64,000 nucleotides of DNA from JADHMP01 sp016779985 (GTDB lineage Bacteria; Bacteroidota; Bacteroidia; Flavobacteriales; Flavobacteriaceae). Numbering within the stretch: the first letter of the stretch is position 1; each line of letters opens with the position of its first letter. The notes under the pieces are model-generated. The model made no database searches, was not told the origin of the DNA, and was given only the letters and a program-made list of their open reading frames with translations. Of the stretch, positions 27,020 through 35,823 are shown one piece after another. The stretch spans positions 20,116 to 84,115 of the forward strand of contig JADHMP010000010.1 of assembly GCA_016779985.1 (NCBI GenBank), read 5' to 3'. The position numbers and the translations under genes were made by a program.

Positions 27020-29053
27020 ATTGATTTTTTAAAAAAATATAAAACTCAAATTGGTAGATGGATTCTAGTATTAGGCGTCTCTTTGTCCATCCTCTATCTC
27101 TTTCCAAAAAGTGGACAATTTAGGTATGAATATCAAAAAGGGCGTGTTTGGCAATACCCAAGCTTGTATGCCCCTTTTGATTTTTCTATTTTAAAAAGTG
27201 TTGAAGATTTAGAAGTTGAACAGAATAAAATTAAGAATTCTTTATATCCTTATTTCCGTGTAGATTTAAAAATAAAGGATAGTGTTTTTGCTAATTATGA
27301 AGTTTTATTTTTTAATCATTTTTCTATTGACGATTCGATTGTTAGCTCTCAAAACCTTTATAACAAAGGGAAATTAATTCTAAATGACATTTATCAATTT
27401 GGAGTGCTGCCACCCAATAATTCAACATCTTTAGATTCACTTTATCTCATTCAAAACAATCAAGAAATTCCGCTTTCTTATGATGATTTGTTTGATTTAA
27501 AAACGGTAGAGTCTTTTGTTTCTAAAAAAATAAAAGAAAATTCTCTTGAAACATATATTAAACCTTTTGGAGATTTATTTTTTGATCTAATCAGCCCTAA
27601 TATTTTTTATGATGAACGATTTACAATAGAGGCAGAAAAACAAGCACTTCAACAAATTTCAAAGGCACGTGATTTTAAAATTAGAGGCGAGCTGATCATT
27701 GCTGAAGGTCAGGTCATTGACGAGGAACACATTACTATTTTAGATTCTCTGCGCTACGCTTATTCTCTTCAAAGAGAAGAAAATAATGCCTCACTTTGGA
27801 TTATCATTGGGTATGGCGTTTTGATAATCATTATTTTTTCACTGCTATTAATGTTTTTGAAAAAATACAGACCTGAGATTTATTCAAGCAATAAGCAACT
27901 GAGTTTTATTTTATTTAATGTTCTTTTAATTATTGCCCTAACCACATTATTAATAGATTTTAATGTAGCCTATATTTTTTGTGTTCCATTTTGCATTTTG
28001 CCTCTTATCATAAAATCATTTTTTGACGCTCGATTAGGGCTTTTCACTCATGTGTTGATGATTTTGCTCATTGGCTTTATTATTCCCAATGCCTTTGAAT
28101 TTATTTTCCTCCAAGTTGTGGCTGGGATTGTCACTTTACAAACAACAAATCAATTGCATAAGCGTGCTAATTTATTTTTTTCTGTTGGTCAAATTGTATT
28201 GGTCTATATTTTAGCATTTGTTGCCTTCACCCTTATTCAAGAAGGGAGTTTTTGGGAAATTGATATAAGGGTTATTGGCCTTTTATTACTTAATGGTTTG
28301 CTCACATTATTTGTGCAGCCGCTGATTTATATTTTTGAAAAATTGTTTGGCCTCACTTCTGATGTGTCTCTTTTAGAGCTTACAGACACAAATTCTACTC
28401 TATTAAAAAAATTAGCAGATCAGGCTCCTGGCACTTTTCACCATGCTTTGCAAGTGGCAAATTTATCTGAAGCAGCTGCTAACGAAATAGGAGCTAATGC
28501 ACTGTTGGTTCGTGTTGGTGCACTTTATCATGACATCGGAAAGATGAAAAATCCAAATTATTTCTCAGAAAATCAAACGGCTAAGATTTCTCCACACGAT
28601 GAAATTGCACCAGAAGAAAGTGCAGCAATTATTATTGATCATGTTTATCAAGGTATTGAAATAGCCAAAAAATTTAAATTGCCTGAGCGAGTGATTGATT
28701 TTATCAAAACCCATCACGGAACAACAACAGTTTATTATTTTCTAAAAAAAGCTGAAGAAGCATCGAAAACCCCTCCTGAGGTGGCTAAATTTACTTATCC
28801 AGGCCCCAAACCCTTTTCAAAAGAAACAGCTCTTTTGATGATGGCAGATGCCGTTGAGGCGGCATCAAAAAGTCTGCGTAACCCCGATGTTGAAAAAATA
28901 AAACTATTTGTTGAGCGAATCATATCTGGTCAAATGGAACAACAACAATTTCATGAATCTGACATCACATTAGCAGAAATTGAAACAGTAAAAGAGGTCT
29001 TGTTTAAGAAATTAATAAACATCTATCAACTAAGGATAGAATATCCAAAATAA
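27020..29053 (+). CDS. 7TM-HD family phosphodiesterase (PgpH-like)
   Basis: Membrane HD-domain protein; PgpH members hydrolyse c-di-AMP. It has an N-terminal membrane segment, an extracytoplasmic 7TMR-HDED domain (about 50-250), seven hydrophobic segments (about 260-450) and a cytoplasmic HD domain with GTFHHALQVANLSEAAA and GALYHDIGKMKNP. No ATG, GTG or TTG precedes the first membrane segment; the first regular start, TTG 27083, would cut into it. I place the start tentatively at ATT 27020, giving a 677-residue protein beginning IDFLKKYK. An indel in the T6A7 run at 27025-27037 is another explanation. The window also encodes the diadenylate cyclase, so both halves of c-di-AMP turnover are present. 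Confidence 0.85.
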   Translation: MDFLKKYKTQIGRWILVLGVSLSILYLFPKSGQFRYEYQKGRVWQYPSLYAPFDFSILKSVEDLEVEQNKIKNSLYPYFRVDLKIKDSVFANYEVLFFNHFSIDDSIVSSQNLYNKGKLILNDIYQFGVLPPNNSTSLDSLYLIQNNQEIPLSYDDLFDLKTVESFVSKKIKENSLETYIKPFGDLFFDLISPNIFYDERFTIEAEKQALQQISKARDFKIRGELIIAEGQVIDEEHITILDSLRYAYSLQREENNASLWIIIGYGVLIIIIFSLLLMFLKKYRPEIYSSNKQLSFILFNVLLIIALTTLLIDFNVAYIFCVPFCILPLIIKSFFDARLGLFTHVLMILLIGFIIPNAFEFIFLQVVAGIVTLQTTNQLHKRANLFFSVGQIVLVYILAFVAFTLIQEGSFWEIDIRVIGLLLLNGLLTLFVQPLIYIFEKLFGLTSDVSLLELTDTNSTLLKKLADQAPGTFHHALQVANLSEAAANEIGANALLVRVGALYHDIGKMKNPNYFSENQTAKISPHDEIAPEESAAIIIDHVYQGIEIAKKFKLPERVIDFIKTHHGTTTVYYFLKKAEEASKTPPEVAKFTYPGPKPFSKETALLMMADAVEAASKSLRNPDVEKIKLFVERIISGQMEQQQFHESDITLAEIETVKEVLFKKLINIYQLRIEYPK

Positions 29054-29078
29054 ATATTGTTTTTTTAAACGGATAATT

Positions 29079-29086
29079 TACTTTTG
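29079..29086 (+). promoter_or_regulatory. tRNA-Ser promoter (-7 TACTTTTG)
   Basis: Exact TAnnTTTG match 12 bases before the mature tRNA, with a TTG at 29057-29059 placed 19 bases upstream as -33. Spacing and sequence both fit the Bacteroidota consensus, making this the clearest promoter in the first half. Confidence 0.7.
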
Positions 29087-29097
29087 CTTACCCTTTA

Positions 29098-29181
29098 GGA
29101 GAGGTGCCAGAGTGGTAATGGAGCAGATTGCTAATCTGTCAACGTGAAACCGTTGCCAGGGTTCGAATCCCTGTCTCTCCG
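29098..29181 (+). tRNA. tRNA-Ser(GCU)
   Basis: 84-base cloverleaf with acceptor GGAGAGG/TCTCTCC, anticodon loop TTGCTAA (anticodon GCT, reads AGC/AGU), a long class II variable arm and the T arm with GGTTCGAATCC. CCA is not encoded. Strong promoter upstream and terminator directly downstream, so it is a single-gene transcript. Confidence 0.96.
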
Positions 29182-29184
29182 CTG

Positions 29185-29223
29185 AATACTCTGTAAAGTA
29201 TTGATTTACAGAGTATTTTTTTT
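29185..29223 (+). terminator. terminator of tRNA-Ser
   Basis: Perfect 13-bp inverted repeat AATACTCTGTAAA / TTTACAGAGTATT with a 7-base loop and a run of eight T residues, starting four bases after the tRNA. Confidence 0.88.
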
Positions 29224-29457
29224 AAAGGGGGATGTATAGGGGAATGTTTTACCCCCATTTAAGCCTTGTCCTTGTTTTTTCACATCATAACCTTTTTAGC
29301 TCTTCGTTAAGCGTTTTCTTGTTGATTATGTAGCTCAAAAAATCATTAATCACAAATCAAACTTTTTAAGACAAAATGCAAACTATGATCCGCAAATAAA
29401 ATCATACATTGGAAAAATAAATTGATTTTTATGAAAAAAAACTTTGCATAATTTAAG

Positions 29458-30582
29458 ATGGGGACTTCTAATCTTTTGGGTGTTTTTATAGCTCTTTCGG
29501 TATCCATTTTTGTAATGTATATAGCAAAGATCGAAAACAAGATTATTCAAAAAATAGTATATTGGTTACCCGCTATATTACTCACTTTTTTGATCCCTGG
29601 GCTATTATCCTTTCTGTTTAACTTATCCCTTGAAAACATTGTTTTGCACGATTGGAGTAAAACTTATATTTATCCAATCACTATTTTTTGTATTATGAGT
29701 TCAATGTCTTTAGCCCAACTAAAAATTGTTGGCCTAAAACCGCTGTTGCTTTTTTTTATTGGCTCTTTTACCATTGCGATAGTACCTGCTATTCTAGTAA
29801 TGCCCTACTTCAGTGGCAGTGAGCAAATGATAGATTTATATAAAGGGATTATTCCCATTGTTGGAAGTTGGATAGGAGGGAGCTCAAGCATGTTAGTACT
29901 TAAAGAATACGTTTCTGTGAGGGAGGATCTTTTTCTTTCTGTTCTTCTTCTAGATAACATGATTCAGAACATAGTGATGATTTTATTGTTTCAAATCATC
30001 CGAAGGACTGATTATTTTAACAGAAAATTTAACATTGGTCAGTCACATGAGTTCAAAAAGAATGATTCAAAGATTGATACAGGGTCAAAAAATCAATCTT
30101 TGTCTGTGTTGATCTCAATTGCTGTAACTACTTCCGTTATTCTTCTTAATTTTAGTTTTATCACCAATGTTGTACTACTTTCAATTCTAGGATTGTTTAT
30201 TGGAAATAGCTTAAAATTTTGGTCTTTTGGGATAAATCTAAAAATAGGCTCTGTTGGAATAATTGTAATTATGTCAATACTGGGGCTCAAACTTAAATTT
30301 AATGATTTTGGGTTGCCTTGGATCCTTATTCTATTTATGATCAACTGGATGATTATCAATTTAGTTGTTATTGCATATTTCAATTATAAACTTAAAATAT
30401 CTATGGCTTGGGGTCCAATTGCGATGATGGCCAATATTGGAGGAATCTCTACTTCGCCAGCCTTGGCCTCAGCGTATAATGAAAAATTGATGCCTCATTC
30501 TGTTGTTTTAGCTATTCTAAGTATGGCTACAGGCACTTTTTGGGGGTTTTTAACAATCTTTTTGATTGAATTGCAACTCTAA
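29458..30582 (+). CDS. DUF819 family integral membrane protein
   Basis: 374-residue protein with about ten hydrophobic segments, resembling the YjcL/DUF819 family. Family-like motifs are the glycine-rich GSWIGGSSSMLVLKEY (about 137-152) and MMANIGGISTSPALASAY (about 323-340). The two similar glycine-rich hairpins suggest an inverted-repeat transporter fold, though no substrate is established for the family. It stands alone between the tRNA-Ser terminator and the hydrolase gene 157 bases further on. A transport link to that hydrolase is possible but unproven. Confidence 0.8.
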   Translation: MGTSNLLGVFIALSVSIFVMYIAKIENKIIQKIVYWLPAILLTFLIPGLLSFLFNLSLENIVLHDWSKTYIYPITIFCIMSSMSLAQLKIVGLKPLLLFFIGSFTIAIVPAILVMPYFSGSEQMIDLYKGIIPIVGSWIGGSSSMLVLKEYVSVREDLFLSVLLLDNMIQNIVMILLFQIIRRTDYFNRKFNIGQSHEFKKNDSKIDTGSKNQSLSVLISIAVTTSVILLNFSFITNVVLLSILGLFIGNSLKFWSFGINLKIGSVGIIVIMSILGLKLKFNDFGLPWILILFMINWMIINLVVIAYFNYKLKISMAWGPIAMMANIGGISTSPALASAYNEKLMPHSVVLAILSMATGTFWGFLTIFLIELQL

Positions 30583-30739
30583 ATTAGGAATTGTTGAATA
30601 AATAATTTCTTTTCTTTTGAGATCTGATGTTATGTTTTGATTTGTGAGCCATTATGTTTATTTTCAAATATTAAAACCATAAATCAGTTAAAATGATACA
30701 CAATAAACGCACTTTTTCAACTATCCCAAATTGTATTTT

Positions 30740-32149
30740 ATGAAGAATCAAAATGGTCTCAAAAAGGGATATAGAGAACGATTAGATATTGCCACAGAAA
30801 AGATAATCAATAACACGGAGTGCCCTATTCCAGGGTTAGTAGTTTTTGCTAAACGAGGAAGTGATACATATCATAAAGCTTTTGGCTTAGCCGATAAGGA
30901 GAAACAATTACCAATGAAACCAGATGCTCAATTTCGCTGCTTTTCTATGACTAAAGTGTTTGCATCTACAATAGCATTAATGCTAAAGGAACAAGGATTA
31001 CTTGATTTAGAAGCACCTATTGGAACTTATTTGCCCTCTTTTAATAAGGAATTTGAAGTAATAAAGGAGCCAACTGAAAGAGAAACAGAGGTCAATCAAA
31101 TACCTTACACTTCTTTTATGTCGGGGAAAACCACAAATCTTTCGTACAGCAAGAGCGTAGCAAAAAATGAAATTTTAGTTAAGCATTGTTTGGCTGAATC
31201 GGCAGGCATTGGATATGATATGTGGACCGATTTTGATTTGGCTTTTAACCAACCCATATTTGGACACCAATTTGGTGTAGTTCAGGCTCTTAGACGAAAA
31301 AAGGGTATTGGATATTACAGCTCAAATTCAATTATTGGACAAAATTCTACACTTAAAGAATATTGTGATGCCATCGCTTCAGCAGGTTATTTGGTGAGTG
31401 AGCCTGGTACATTTTCATATGGTCTTGGAGCCCTTTTATTGGGAAGAATAATTGAGGTCGTTTGGGAAAAAAAGGTGGGAAGATTTATTCGCTTTTCAGA
31501 AATATGTAATCAGAAATTATTTAAACCTCTCGATATGACTAGTGCGGCATTCTTTTTAGACGATGGGGATCCACGTATTTCAAAAATCCCCCAATTATAT
31601 GGAGCATTTGCTAATGATACCTCTGGTGGAAAATTAGAAGTGATGCCCTATATAGATTGTTTGCCAAACATTGATAGCCTTCCAAATACGGTAACTACTG
31701 ATCAGTACCAAGGATTTAGAAAGTGCGAAAGTGGAGATACTGGCTCTTGTATGACTGTTGATGATTACGCTAAGTTTTATGAAATGTTACTTGCTAATGG
31801 ACATGCTGCTGATGGTACAAAAATTTTAGAACCTCAATCAGTTAAAGAATTGACATATGGCGAATTTTCAGGTATTAACCGCCAGTCTAAATTAGCTCAA
31901 GCATTTGGTCTAACAGGGGAGCGAGCCTCTTTTAATTACGGGTGGGCTGTAGAACCAAAGACAGATAAATTACCACATTGTAATCAGTGGTCTGGTTATG
32001 CCAACAATCATGGGAGATTATACATAGAGGAGGATGCTTATATCTTAATATTTCCACAATTTATGGCTTCAACACCAGCTGGTTTTCCTGTTGGAGATCC
32101 AATGATAAAAGAGCCTCTAGTGGCCGCTTTTCTCTCAGAGTGGTGTTAA
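30740..32149 (+). CDS. beta-lactamase-fold serine hydrolase (class C / family VIII esterase type)
   Basis: 469-residue penicillin-binding-protein-like hydrolase. The S-x-x-K nucleophile motif is SMTK (Ser69-Lys72), and YGLGALLLGRIIE supplies the usual second-motif tyrosine region. No signal peptide or lipobox is present, so it is probably cytosolic and more likely an esterase or amidase than a beta-lactamase. The ATG at 30740 is chosen over TTG 30731. It is followed by a 600-bp gap with curved-DNA features. Substrate unknown. Confidence 0.85.
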   Translation: MKNQNGLKKGYRERLDIATEKIINNTECPIPGLVVFAKRGSDTYHKAFGLADKEKQLPMKPDAQFRCFSMTKVFASTIALMLKEQGLLDLEAPIGTYLPSFNKEFEVIKEPTERETEVNQIPYTSFMSGKTTNLSYSKSVAKNEILVKHCLAESAGIGYDMWTDFDLAFNQPIFGHQFGVVQALRRKKGIGYYSSNSIIGQNSTLKEYCDAIASAGYLVSEPGTFSYGLGALLLGRIIEVVWEKKVGRFIRFSEICNQKLFKPLDMTSAAFFLDDGDPRISKIPQLYGAFANDTSGGKLEVMPYIDCLPNIDSLPNTVTTDQYQGFRKCESGDTGSCMTVDDYAKFYEMLLANGHAADGTKILEPQSVKELTYGEFSGINRQSKLAQAFGLTGERASFNYGWAVEPKTDKLPHCNQWSGYANNHGRLYIEEDAYILIFPQFMASTPAGFPVGDPMIKEPLVAAFLSEWC

Positions 32150-32260
32150 GGAGTGCAACCTCATTTTATGTAATACTTTTATTTCCTAATAGATCCTATT
32201 ACCAACTTTTAAGGGAATATTGTATAGAGTATTTTTGAGCAGGTGAAGAAAGTCAGTTTT

Positions 32261-32342
32261 TATCAAAAAACGCTAAAAAATGATCAAAAATTCTCAAAAA
32301 TGACCAAAAAATGATATAAAAAGGGAAAAAATGATCAAAAAC
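32261..32342. promoter_or_regulatory. phased A-tract array (predicted intrinsic DNA bend)
   Basis: Eight runs of five or six A residues start at 32265, 32275, 32286, 32296, 32306, 32318, 32326 and 32337. Centre-to-centre spacing is about 10, 10.5, 10, 10.5, 11.5, 8.5 and 10.5 bases, close to one helical turn. Phased A-tracts are a known cause of strong static curvature. The spacers are variations of TGATC/TGACC/TTCTC, so it is also a degenerate short repeat. Role unknown: promoter architecture, nucleoid protein binding or a domain boundary are possible. Confidence 0.6.
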
Positions 32343-32697
32343 ATTGAGATTATATTTTTTAATGCCTTTATCAAATAAAACATCCACTCTAGTAGACGGT
32401 TTTTTGTTTTAATGCACTTTGGCTAAAGTTGTTTATGTCAGTGATCTTATTTTTCTTTTTTGGAGCATCATCAAGCAAAGTTTGAGTTGGTAACATTTAA
32501 AATTGTTTAGATTATTTTCTGTTTCTAATATAATTCAAACTTCCTTTTTTTGTAGAAATTTATTCTTCAAGCTATGCTCATAAATAGTCAACAAAGTCTA
32601 CTTTGAATGACCAAAAATATTCTTATCAAACGCGGGTCTAATTATTCTTCTTTTTTTAGATCATCGAGAAGAAAAATAAGTAATTTAAGCAAACTTT

Positions 32698-32705
32698 TAT
32701 TTTAG
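32698..32705 (+). promoter_or_regulatory. candidate -7 box of the first sulfatase (TATTTTAG)
   Basis: One mismatch from TAnnTTTG, inside TTATTTTAGC, a ten-base string also found upstream of gyrA (22333-22342) and of the PgpH-like gene (26983-26992). It lies 47 bases before the ATG. No -33 element is seen. Confidence 0.3.
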
Positions 32706-32752
32706 CAGATTCTTAAAAAGGAAATTATTCAACAACATACAACTCAATACAG

Positions 32753-34261
32753 ATGAATCCAAAATATTTTATTTCACTTATGCTGATAATTGTTTTTTCT
32801 TCATGTGAATCGGTTCATAAGAAGAAAAACTCAGGTTTAAACTTCATCATCTTTATTGCAGACGATATAAGTTGGGATGATTTTGGTTGCTATGGAAATG
32901 AATTTGTGCAGACACCCAATATAGATCAATTAGCTACTGAAGGAATGATCTTTAAAAATATGTATTTGACAACAAGTTCTTGTAGTCCAAGCAGAAACTC
33001 CATCATCACAGGAAGATATCCTCATAACACTGGTGCACCCGAACTGCATTCTGAGCCCCCTATGGAAATGAAAACCTTTATAAAAGAACTAAAAGACAAC
33101 GGCTATTTTACTGTTTCATCTGGTAAATTTCATTTAGGGGAATATGCAAGGTCGAGTTTTGATATAATTCATGAAAATAAAAATGAAACTGGACTAGGGG
33201 GAGAGTCCAAATGGGTGAGTACAATAGAAAACCGCCCTATGGACAAGCCTTTTTTTTTATGGTATGCCTCTCACGATGCACATAGAGATTGGGAAAAAAA
33301 TAAATTCACAGGCACTCATAACCCTAACACCATAGTCCCTCCAAATTATTTGGTGAATGATTTACCCACAAGAAACGATTTATCCAATTATTTTGATGAA
33401 ATAAAGCGATTTGATTTTTCTATAGGAAAGGTCATAGAAACCCTAAAAGAGCAAAAAGTTTATGACAACACTATGATAATTGTTATGGCTGACAATGGGC
33501 GCCCCTTTCCCCACAGTAAAACAAGATTAAATGATCAAGGGATAAAAACGCCTTTTATTGTGTTCAACAATAAATTGAATGTGAAAGGAATAACAAAAAG
33601 TTTGGTCAGTTCAATAGACATAGCGCCTACTATTCTTGAGCTAGCTAACCAAAAAAAGGGTTCGACCTATCAAGGTAGAAGTTTTAAAAAAATATTATTG
33701 AACCCTGATATACCATTTAGGAATTATGTTTTTGCTGAACATAATTGGCATGATTTCGAATCGTATGAGCGAATGGTTAGAAGTGAGCAATTTATGTATA
33801 TCGAAAATAAAAGAAACCAGTTTGCCCAGCGTGGACCCCTAGACGCAATAAATAGCGATTCCTATGCGAGTCTTTTAGAGCAGCTTGACTCAGGAGGAAT
33901 TTCAGAAATACAAAAGGAAATTTTTATTAGCCCCCGTGAAAAAGAAGAATTTTATGAAATAGACAAAGATATTTTTCAAAGGAAAAATCTCATTCATAAT
34001 CAGTTCTATAGCAATGAAATTAATCAATTAAAGAACGTTTTAGCACAGTGGAAAAAAGAAACTGGAGATACTGAACCAAAACAAATAACCAAAGATTGGT
34101 ATGAAAGAAGACCAGGGCCAAAAGCTAAAATAAAAGTGGTTGAAAATGACTTGCCAAAAGGAGGTAAATATTCATTGACGACCCCCTTTTATGGAAAAAG
34201 AGGCGAATTACCAGGCGCTTCGAAAAAGGCTACAAAAATAAACAACAAAGGCCCCTTTTAA
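32753..34261 (+). CDS. sulfatase, N-sulfoglucosamine sulfohydrolase-like lipoprotein (S1 family)
   Basis: Type I sulfatase, 502 residues. The formylglycine motif is CSPSR (Cys77-Arg81); metal ligands are Asp37-Asp38 and ADNG (Asp247, Asn248); active-site Lys125 and His127 lie in SGKFHLG. The N-terminus is a lipoprotein signal with lipobox FSSC (Cys18), so it is membrane-anchored in the periplasm or on the surface. The ADNG-R-PFP pattern and C-terminal fold resemble sulfamidase-type enzymes (heparan N-sulfatase); the true substrate is unknown. First of three adjacent plus-strand sulfatases. The long lysine-rich C-terminal tail (from about 455) is unusual. Confidence 0.9.
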   Translation: MNPKYFISLMLIIVFSSCESVHKKKNSGLNFIIFIADDISWDDFGCYGNEFVQTPNIDQLATEGMIFKNMYLTTSSCSPSRNSIITGRYPHNTGAPELHSEPPMEMKTFIKELKDNGYFTVSSGKFHLGEYARSSFDIIHENKNETGLGGESKWVSTIENRPMDKPFFLWYASHDAHRDWEKNKFTGTHNPNTIVPPNYLVNDLPTRNDLSNYFDEIKRFDFSIGKVIETLKEQKVYDNTMIIVMADNGRPFPHSKTRLNDQGIKTPFIVFNNKLNVKGITKSLVSSIDIAPTILELANQKKGSTYQGRSFKKILLNPDIPFRNYVFAEHNWHDFESYERMVRSEQFMYIENKRNQFAQRGPLDAINSDSYASLLEQLDSGGISEIQKEIFISPREKEEFYEIDKDIFQRKNLIHNQFYSNEINQLKNVLAQWKKETGDTEPKQITKDWYERRPGPKAKIKVVENDLPKGGKYSLTTPFYGKRGELPGASKKATKINNKGPF

Positions 34262-34292
34262 TTTTGACTAATTGAAAACAAACTCAACAAAA

Positions 34293-35804
34293 ATGAATAG
34301 AATTTTTTTATTAATATCTCTATTAGCTACCGCCTTGTATTCCCAGCCAGATGAAAAGCCATCTAAAATGAATGTGCTTTTTATTGTGGCAGATGATATG
34401 AATTGTGACATTGGCGCCTATGGGAATAAAAAAGTGCTAACTCCTAACATTGACAAACTAGCAAAACAAGGCGTATTGTTTGGGAACGCCCATAATCAAT
34501 ACCCTTGGTGTGGACCTTCTAGAGCTTCTTTTATGACAGGTATGTATCCAGATCAGACCAAAGTCAAAGCATTGAGAATTTATCTTAGACAGGCTGTCCC
34601 TAAAGTTGTAACCATTGGGCAAAGTTTTAAAAAAGAAAACTATCATTCTGTTAGAGTAGGTAAAATTTTTCACTACCATAATCCAAGAGATATAGGAACT
34701 GCAGGACATGACGATAATTACACTTGGACGCAAACAGTGAACCCTTATGGCAGGGATAAAATTGAAGAATATAAAATCAACACTTTAAAACCTAAAGCCT
34801 ATGGTGGCACGTTGAGTTGGATGGCAGCTGATGGGTCAGACGAAGAACAAACAGACGGTATTGGAGCGACGGAAACCATTAAGTTTTTAGAAAAGTTTGC
34901 TGAAAGTGGAGAAAACTTTTTTCTAGCCTTTGGGCTGTATAGACCACATACACCCTACGTGGCTCCTAAAAAATATTTTGACCTCTATAAAACAAATCAA
35001 ATGGAGATACCCAGAAGTTCAGATGACTATTTAAAAACGATACCTACTCCTGCTGTAAAAAGTATTAGGGATCCACAAAAGAAGGAACAATTGAATCTAC
35101 CTAAAGATTTAGCCCAAACAATCAAAGAGGCATACTATGCCACTACAAGTTTTGTGGATGCGCAAGTAGGAAGGGTATTAGATAAATTGAAAGAAACAGG
35201 TTTAGATAAAAATACAATTGTGATTTTTACATCAGATCACGGCTATCATTTAGGAGAACACGGACACTGGCAAAAGCGTACTCTTTTTGAAAATGCAACA
35301 CGTGTTCCTCTAATTGTTTCTGGGCCAGGCATCAATAAAAATGAAAAAATTATGGAAGCTCCCATAGAGTTGGTTGACATTTATCCTACCCTAATGGACC
35401 TTACACAAATTGAAACTCCAGAATTTGTCTCTGGGAAAAGTTTTGCACCACTTTTGAAGGATTCTTCTGCACGAGTGAGAAAAAGTGCATTGACAGAATT
35501 ATCGGTAAAATTGGGACCCAATACAAGAGTACAAGGATATTCTTTAAAAACCGATCGGTTTCGACTTACGCAATGGGGTAAATACGGTGTATTGGGATAT
35601 GAGCTATATGACCATAAAAGCGATAAGGGAGAACTTAACAATCTTTCAATGAATAAACAATATCAAAAAATGAAAGATTCATTGATTGAAATAATCAACT
35701 ATAGAATTGCGGAAGCAAGAAAAAAACCAAAGGGTTTAGGACCACAATTTGAAGGAGTTTTAGAATGGGATGAACCAGAAACGATTCATTCGCAACCTAA
35801 ATAA
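34293..35804 (+). CDS. sulfatase, iduronate-2-sulfatase-like (S1 family)
   Basis: 503-residue type I sulfatase with signal peptide (LLISLLATALYSQ) and no lipobox cysteine, so probably soluble periplasmic or secreted. Formylglycine motif CGPSR (Cys73-Arg77), metal ligands ADD (Asp34, Asp35), VGKIFH as the Lys/His site, and TSDHGYHLGEHGHWQK late in the catalytic domain, a signature of iduronate-2-sulfatase relatives. ATG 34293 is preferred to TTG 34272. It lies 31 bases after the first sulfatase and 19 before the third, so the three form one operon. Confidence 0.91.
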   Translation: MNRIFLLISLLATALYSQPDEKPSKMNVLFIVADDMNCDIGAYGNKKVLTPNIDKLAKQGVLFGNAHNQYPWCGPSRASFMTGMYPDQTKVKALRIYLRQAVPKVVTIGQSFKKENYHSVRVGKIFHYHNPRDIGTAGHDDNYTWTQTVNPYGRDKIEEYKINTLKPKAYGGTLSWMAADGSDEEQTDGIGATETIKFLEKFAESGENFFLAFGLYRPHTPYVAPKKYFDLYKTNQMEIPRSSDDYLKTIPTPAVKSIRDPQKKEQLNLPKDLAQTIKEAYYATTSFVDAQVGRVLDKLKETGLDKNTIVIFTSDHGYHLGEHGHWQKRTLFENATRVPLIVSGPGINKNEKIMEAPIELVDIYPTLMDLTQIETPEFVSGKSFAPLLKDSSARVRKSALTELSVKLGPNTRVQGYSLKTDRFRLTQWGKYGVLGYELYDHKSDKGELNNLSMNKQYQKMKDSLIEIINYRIAEARKKPKGLGPQFEGVLEWDEPETIHSQPK

Positions 35805-35823
35805 ATAGTATTCTATCAAACAA

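Larger units (their letters stand above)
32150..32752. other. 603-bp gene-free gap ahead of the sulfatase island
   Basis: No open frame of protein character and no RNA gene seen. It contains eight phased A-tracts at 32261-32342 (separate entry) and a promoter-like TATTTTAG at 32698-32705 before the first sulfatase. The rest is AT-rich with no repeat or transposon end that I can recognise. Confidence 0.6.

Noticed and set aside
29346..29540. 64-residue minus-strand frame before the DUF819 gene
   Set aside because: Overlaps the DUF819 start region antisense; no protein character.
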